The notes beneath the pieces were generated by a model that worked only from the letters and a program-made list of their open reading frames with translations, was not told the DNA's origin and made no database searches. Made by a program: the position numbers and the translations under genes. From Micromonospora haikouensis (GTDB taxonomy: Bacteria > Actinomycetota > Actinomycetes > Mycobacteriales > Micromonosporaceae), in assembly GCF_900091595.1 (NCBI RefSeq), contig NZ_FMCW01000048.1:1-36421 (forward strand): a DNA stretch of 36,421 bases, read 5' to 3'. This document shows positions 32,229-36,421 of the stretch, in pieces; position 1 is the stretch's first letter; every line of letters begins with the position of its first letter.

Positions 32229-34630
32229 TGACGCCGATGCCGACGCTGCGCGGCTACCAGCGGGAGGCCGTTGACGCGGTGGTCGCGGCGCTGGCGGACG
32301 GCGGCCGTGGTCAGGTACGGGCGGCCTGCGGCAGCGGGAAGTCGATCGTGGCTGTGCACGCGGCGGTCCGGCTGTGTCCCTCAGGGCTGGTGGTGGTGGC
32401 CGTGCCGTCGCTGACCCTGCTGGCCCAGACGTTGAGCGTGTGGGTCCGGGCGGGTGCTGCCGTCCGGGTGCTGGCGGTGTGCGGCGACGGCGGCGTCGCC
32501 GACGAAGCGGTGCGGGTGGTGGACCTGACCTGCCCGGTGACCACCGACGCGGCGCAGATCGCCGGGTGGGCGAGGCAGCACGATGCGGCGTCGGGGTTGA
32601 GTCTGGTGCTGGTCACGCACCGGTCGGCGGACACCGTGGGCAGGGGCCTGAACGCCGCCGGGGTGGCCGCCGACCTGCTGATCGTGGACGAGGCGCACCA
32701 CACGGCCGGTTGGGCGGGCAAGCACGGTGCGCTGGTGCACCGTGACGAGCATCTGCCGGCGCGGCGGCGGCTGTACATGTCGGCCACGCCCCGGCTGCTG
32801 CCGGCCAGGCTCCGCACCGGCGGCGACGGTGACGACGTGCTGTCGATGGATGAGACGTCGGTGTTCGGGCCCGTCTGCTACGCGTACTCGTTCGGGCAGG
32901 CCATCAGTGACGGCTGGCTGGACGACTACCGGGTCCTCGCCATCGGGGTCACGTCCGCGCAGGCGTTGGAGATGCTGCGCGATCTGGACCCGGCCGCGGT
33001 GGTCGATGCGCGGGCCGCGCCGTTGCGGACGGTGGTGGTGCAGACCGCCCTGGTCCGGGCTGCGGCGGAGTTCGGTCTTCGGCGGGTGTTGGTGTTCACG
33101 CCGCGGGTGCAGGCCAGCCGGGAGTTCGCCCGCACACTGCCGGCCGCCGTGCAGTCGCTGCCTGCCGGCGAACGGCCGAAGGGCCGGCTGACGGTGGGAC
33201 ACGTCGACGGCACCCAGAGCATCACCCAGCGGCGCCTGCACCTGCGACGGCTGGCCGAGCCGCCCGAGGACGGGTGGACGGTGCTGTCCAACGCGCGGTG
33301 CCTGGGCGAGGGCGTGGACGTGCCCGCCGTGGACGCGATCGTGCTCACCGCACCGAAGGAGTCCCCCGTGGACGTCGTCCAGGTGGTGGGGCGGGCGGTG
33401 CGCCGCAATCCGGCCGGTTCCGGCATCGCCACCATCCTGCTTCCGGTGCTGCTTCCCGACGACTCCGCCGACATGACCTCCGACCTGGCCGGGACCATGA
33501 CCCGCTGGGCGACCCTGCTGCAGACGCTACGGGCGTTGCGGGCCCACGACGGCGCTCTGGCGGCCGACCTCGACCTCCAACGCGCCCGCACCGGCACCGG
33601 GGCCGCGGAGCTGCCGCCGCGGCTGCTGGTCCGCCTGCCCGACGGATACGCGTCCGAGCAGTTGCTGCGGCACCTGACGGTGCGGGTGCTGGAGGAGACC
33701 ACCCCCGACTGGATGGTCGGCTACGGCGCCCTGCGCGACTTCCACGCCGACCACGGCCACACCCGGGTCCCGACCGGTCACCTCCGGCATGGTGTCCGCC
33801 TCGACCGGTGGGTCTTCCGGCAGCGCGCCGACCACAAGGCCGGCCGCCTGGCCCAGGACCGCGTCGACTACCTCAACGCGCTCGGCTTCCACTGGGAACC
33901 CCGGGAAGGAATCTGGGCCCGAGGGCTCACCTACGCGCGACGATTCCACGCCGAACACGGACACCTGCACGTCCCCCACGGCCACGTCCTCGACGGGTTC
34001 GACCTCTACACCTGGCTGTGGCAGCAACGCGCGGCCCGCCGCGCCGGCACCCTGCCCGCCGACCGGGTCGCCGACCTCGACGCCCTGGGCATCGACTGGA
34101 GCATCCGGGCAGCCCACCACGACGGGTACGCCGCCGCCCGCCGGTTCCACGCCGACCACGGCCACCTCGACGTTCCCTTCGGCCACACCGTCAACGGCAT
34201 CGACCTCTACCGCTGGCTCTCCGCCCGACGCGTCGACTACCAGAAGGGAGCCCTCAGCGCCGAGCGGGTCCGCGCCCTGGAAGCACTGGGCATCCACTGG
34301 TCCATCCGCGAGGCCGCCTGGCAGCGCAACCTCGCAGCGGCCACCGCCTACTACCAGCGCGAGGGCCACCTGCACCCCCGCAAAGGCCACCGCGAAGGCG
34401 ACATCAACCTGTCTAGTTGGCTCAAGAAGCAGCGCGCGGCCCGCCGCGCCGGCACCCTGACCCCCAACCAGGCCGCCGCGCTCGGTGCCATCGGGATGCA
34501 GTGGGAGACCCCCTCCGGCTGGGCCCGCACCCGCCAGGTCACCGCCCGCCGCCGGACAAGCACCCCGGACCCGGCCCCAACAAGCCCCACGCCTGCCCAC
34601 CAGAACACCCCACCCACGGAGCAACCATGA
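32228..34630 (+). CDS. DEAH-box helicase with four C-terminal helicase-associated (HA) repeats
   Basis: An 800-residue superfamily 2 helicase. Motifs are Walker A ACGSGKS (33-39), DEAH (154-157), SATP (185-188) and a motif VI-like VQVVGRAVRRN. From about residue 497 to 766 there are four helicase-associated domain repeats of about 67 residues, each with an ARRFHADHGH-like start, a VP.GH segment and a W-L...R pattern. These probably bind nucleic acid. Two repeats share an identical 27-bp stretch (34028-34054 and 34433-34459), suggesting recent duplication. The last about 35 residues are Pro/Thr-rich and disordered. Start ATG 32228 lacks a Shine-Dalgarno. The stop overlaps the next gene as ATGA. 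Confidence 0.9.
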   Translation: MTPMPTLRGYQREAVDAVVAALADGGRGQVRAACGSGKSIVAVHAAVRLCPSGLVVVAVPSLTLLAQTLSVWVRAGAAVRVLAVCGDGGVADEAVRVVDLTCPVTTDAAQIAGWARQHDAASGLSLVLVTHRSADTVGRGLNAAGVAADLLIVDEAHHTAGWAGKHGALVHRDEHLPARRRLYMSATPRLLPARLRTGGDGDDVLSMDETSVFGPVCYAYSFGQAISDGWLDDYRVLAIGVTSAQALEMLRDLDPAAVVDARAAPLRTVVVQTALVRAAAEFGLRRVLVFTPRVQASREFARTLPAAVQSLPAGERPKGRLTVGHVDGTQSITQRRLHLRRLAEPPEDGWTVLSNARCLGEGVDVPAVDAIVLTAPKESPVDVVQVVGRAVRRNPAGSGIATILLPVLLPDDSADMTSDLAGTMTRWATLLQTLRALRAHDGALAADLDLQRARTGTGAAELPPRLLVRLPDGYASEQLLRHLTVRVLEETTPDWMVGYGALRDFHADHGHTRVPTGHLRHGVRLDRWVFRQRADHKAGRLAQDRVDYLNALGFHWEPREGIWARGLTYARRFHAEHGHLHVPHGHVLDGFDLYTWLWQQRAARRAGTLPADRVADLDALGIDWSIRAAHHDGYAAARRFHADHGHLDVPFGHTVNGIDLYRWLSARRVDYQKGALSAERVRALEALGIHWSIREAAWQRNLAAATAYYQREGHLHPRKGHREGDINLSSWLKKQRAARRAGTLTPNQAAALGAIGMQWETPSGWARTRQVTARRRTSTPDPAPTSPTPAHQNTPPTEQP
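34028..34459 (+). repeat. Direct repeat within the HA modules
   Basis: A 27-bp stretch at 34028-34054 recurs without mismatch at 34433-34459, in equivalent positions of the second and fourth helicase-associated repeats (both encode ARRAGTL). The intervening DNA is more diverged. Confidence 0.75.
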
Positions 34631-35769
34631 TCCCCATCGCGTTGTTCAACTTCGAAGCCGGCGGCCTCCGCCACGGCCAACGCAACCTACGCCCCCTCGT
34701 GGACGCCTTCCACAACGTGCAAGCCCCGCCCGCACTGATCCTGCTCTGCGAGGCCAAGACCTGGCACGAGAACGGCCAACGCCCCCTGCACCACGCCGCA
34801 GAACTGCTCGCCGACCGGTTCGACCGCCCCTACGTCGGCGTGCTCGGCCACGACCCAAACGGCCCCATGCCACCCGCCATCCTCTACGACCCGACGCTGC
34901 TGACCCTGCGGTCCTGGCCCGCCCCCGCCGACCCGCACGTCTTCGCCGACAAGCGCAACATCGCCGTCTTCGCGATCCGCGACACCGGCGAACCCGGCAC
35001 CCCCGACAGCCGCACCACCTTCGCCGCAGCCGTCACCCACTGGGACCCCCATTGCGGCATCCGCCGCCGCCAACAGGCCGCCCTGCTCGACCGCTACGGC
35101 ACCACCGACATGCCCGTCATCGTCGGAGGCGACCTCAACAGCACCGCCTCCGGCCCCCACCTCCCCCAACGCGACTGGACAGCCGCCGGCCACCGCGCCC
35201 GCGCCCAGAAAGCACGCCGACACCCCGACGGCACCTGGACCGCCGACACCGACGCCGTCGACCACCTCATCGGACGCTGGGACCCCGAAACCCACCACCG
35301 CACCGACGGATGCGGCTTCCACGCCCTCGCCGAACTCGCCCGGACCGCCAACCCCCACATACCTCTGCTCCCCACCGTCAACAACGGCATCGACGCCGGC
35401 GGCGGCCTGCTCATCGACTGGCTCCTCGCCAACGACGCCATGCGCCCCCACGTCGACCCTGGCAGCTACCGCGTCCACGTCCCGGCACGGCAGCCCTACC
35501 CCTCCGACCACCGGCTCGTCACCGCCACCCTGGTCTTCGACACCCCACCACCGACACCATGTCACCACCCCCACGACCGACTCCCCTCATCCGGCAGCAA
35601 CCGGGAGCCGGCCCCCGCCCATGCGCTCCCCGCCACTGAACCGATATCCGCGCGGGTCGGCCGGCGACGCTCGCCGCACGCGCAGCCGGTTGCGTCAGGC
35701 GTCGGCGAGATGTTTCCCCAGAATGACACCTACCACCCCCACCTTTCCCACATTGAGGAATATGGCTAG
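34627..35769 (+). CDS. Endonuclease/exonuclease/phosphatase (EEP)-family hydrolase
   Basis: A 380-residue metal-dependent phosphodiesterase-type enzyme. Catalytic positions of the EEP fold are visible: N8 in LFNFEAG, E42 in LLCEAK, H139 in VTHWD, D170 and N172 in GGDLNS, D265 in IDWLLAND and the SDH motif (294-296). The substrate could be DNA, RNA or another phosphodiester. It begins with ATGA overlapping the helicase stop, with GGAG (34618-34621) 5 nt upstream, so the two are a coupled helicase-nuclease pair. The final about 70 residues after the SDH motif are Pro/His-rich with falling third-position GC and probably disordered; the original stop may have been lost. Confidence 0.85.
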   Translation: MIPIALFNFEAGGLRHGQRNLRPLVDAFHNVQAPPALILLCEAKTWHENGQRPLHHAAELLADRFDRPYVGVLGHDPNGPMPPAILYDPTLLTLRSWPAPADPHVFADKRNIAVFAIRDTGEPGTPDSRTTFAAAVTHWDPHCGIRRRQQAALLDRYGTTDMPVIVGGDLNSTASGPHLPQRDWTAAGHRARAQKARRHPDGTWTADTDAVDHLIGRWDPETHHRTDGCGFHALAELARTANPHIPLLPTVNNGIDAGGGLLIDWLLANDAMRPHVDPGSYRVHVPARQPYPSDHRLVTATLVFDTPPPTPCHHPHDRLPSSGSNREPAPAHALPATEPISARVGRRRSPHAQPVASGVGEMFPQNDTYHPHLSHIEEYG

Positions 35770-35816
35770 ACACCACCAGGACAAGCTGATAAGAGAAAGG
35801 TGAATTAGCCATATTC
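35758..35816 (+). terminator. Inverted repeat at the end of the EEP gene
   Basis: Perfect 11-bp arms gaatatggcta (35758-35768) and tagccatattc (35806-35816) are 37 bp apart. The left arm overlaps the EEP stop codon. It could fold as a terminator with a long loop or be a protein-binding site; there is no T tract. Confidence 0.4.
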
Positions 35817-36112
35817 GCGCGATTGATTCCGATTACATCCTCGCGGGAGCAGGCGTTGAGTCGCACACGGTGTGCGACCGGGAATGGAGAAACGGCGGCA
35901 CGATGATCCACATGTTCCACATAGTGATTAATCAGACCACTCCCAATTTCCCTTAACACTCCTCCGCCGAATGCTGCCGAAGGACCCTCCACGCAACCCC
36001 TCGAACCCGCCGTCGTTGGTACAGGGGAAGCCCCAGGGAGGAAGACTTTGTCGCGGCTTGACGGATACCCCAACCACCCTTCGATCGAAGTCCAGAGAGC
36101 ATTGACGTGATC
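35770..36112. other. 343-bp non-coding stretch between the EEP gene and the transposase remnant
   Basis: This is less GC-rich than the genes around it. It contains the right arm of the EEP inverted repeat, the palindrome at 35860-35878, a 10-bp palindrome tgattaatca (35925-35934) and a 12-bp palindrome cttcgatcgaag (36079-36090). No convincing gene is present. Part of 36050-36112 may be the end of the IS5-type element, but its terminal repeat cannot be defined because the other end is outside the window. Confidence 0.5.
35860..35878. promoter_or_regulatory. 19-bp perfect palindrome (hairpin or operator)
   Basis: The sequence gtcgcacacggtgtgcgac is symmetric around one base. It could form an 8-bp stem with a 3-nt loop and end EEP transcription, or be a binding site for a dimeric regulator. 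No flanking gene favours one reading. Confidence 0.45.
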
Positions 36113-36421
36113 TCAACAAGAATTCGGTAGGTATCGGTGTTCGTAGTGGGTGAGGTGGAGGGCGGCACGGACGATGTCGCCGAGGCTGCGTGGGCTGGCG
36201 GTGCTGTGGCGTAGCGTGCGCCAGCGGCCGGTCAGGATGGCGAAGCCGCGTTCTCCGAGGCACCGCATCGATCGAAGGACGGCGTTGTAGGCGCGGTTGT
36301 CGACCGCGAGGCGACGGCCGTCGGCGGGTTGCTTGTACGGGGTGTGGATGCCCTGGCCGGCGCCTTCGTAGCCGGAGTCGGCCAGGGTGGGTAGATGCAG
36401 TTCGGAGGCTGCCCAGTACAG
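36113..36421 (-). mobile_element. IS5-type DDE transposase, C-terminal part (runs off the window)
   Basis: The last 102 codons of a transposase read in from the right edge and stop at 36113-36115. The residues LADSGYEGAGQGIHTPYKQP, AYNAVLRSMRCLGERGFAIL and TGRWRTLRH are typical of the end of IS5-family (IS4-superfamily) transposases of actinobacteria; the last catalytic Glu is expected in the LGERGFA segment. The start and most of the catalytic domain lie outside the window, so I cannot say whether the element is intact. Confidence 0.82.

Noticed and set aside
34028..34459. Repeats as a possible CRISPR array
   Set aside because: There are only two copies, they lie in frame in a protein-coding repeat and there are no regular spacers.
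33527..35574. Minus-strand Val/Gly-rich frames antisense to the helicase and EEP genes
   Set aside because: They are low-complexity shadows; the plus strand has complete helicase and EEP motifs.
35519..36073. 184-codon minus-strand frame over the EEP end and the downstream gap
   Set aside because: It overlaps the EEP coding end antisense, lacks a ribosome site and shows no recognisable sequence.

Overview
The window is high-GC DNA (about 70% in most genes) with GTG starts, strong GGAGG-type ribosome sites and many long antisense open frames, as expected for an actinobacterium. The gene content (an FxLD lanthipeptide cluster, XRE-TPR regulators, GPP34 and helicase-associated-domain helicases) fits Streptomyces or Micromonosporaceae. 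The genus is an inference. Both ends carry transposases: a complete IS630-type element at 1-1245 and the 3' part of an IS5-type DDE transposase at 36113-36421. The window therefore looks like an accessory island.

Region 1 (1346-13214, minus strand) is a three-gene antiphage-type operon. In transcription order it encodes a SNF2/HepA helicase (DrmD-like), a 1279-residue Eco57I/PglX-type adenine methylase (DrmMI-like) and a 1643-residue DEAD helicase with DUF1998 and a C-terminal Vsr-like nuclease domain. The first two genes resemble the head of class 1 DISARM. The third resembles the MrfA/YprA/DruE helicase lineage rather than DrmA, and no separate drmB or drmC is present. A hairpin terminator follows the last gene. 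The methylase has a sharp low-GC segment just after its catalytic motif.

Region 2 (13774-23480, minus strand) is an FxLD-type class I lanthipeptide operon. In order it encodes an FxLD-system methyltransferase, a 66-residue precursor, a LanB dehydratase, a LanC cyclase, a stand-alone thiopeptide-type (LanB C-domain-like) protein, an unknown helical protein, a possible small overlapping frame, a TPR protein without a DNA-binding domain and an SDR oxidoreductase. A 13-bp hairpin separates the precursor from lanB. A divergent XRE-TPR regulator (23842-25233) with two rare TTA codons is the likely controller. A convergent S9 peptidase (25209-27041) is a candidate leader protease. I see no dedicated ABC exporter.

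Region 3 (27425-31928, plus strand) encodes an APC permease, an acetamidase/formamidase, a GPP34-family protein and a globin-reductase-like flavoprotein with an apparently degenerate haem site. The permease and amidase overlap and suggest uptake and hydrolysis of small amides.

Region 4 (32118-35769, plus strand) is a tightly coupled pair: a DEAH helicase with four helicase-associated repeats and an endonuclease/exonuclease/phosphatase-family hydrolase, possibly preceded by a short leader frame. A lower-GC stretch with two inverted repeats separates it from the IS5-type remnant. No rRNA, tRNA or CRISPR array was recognised.
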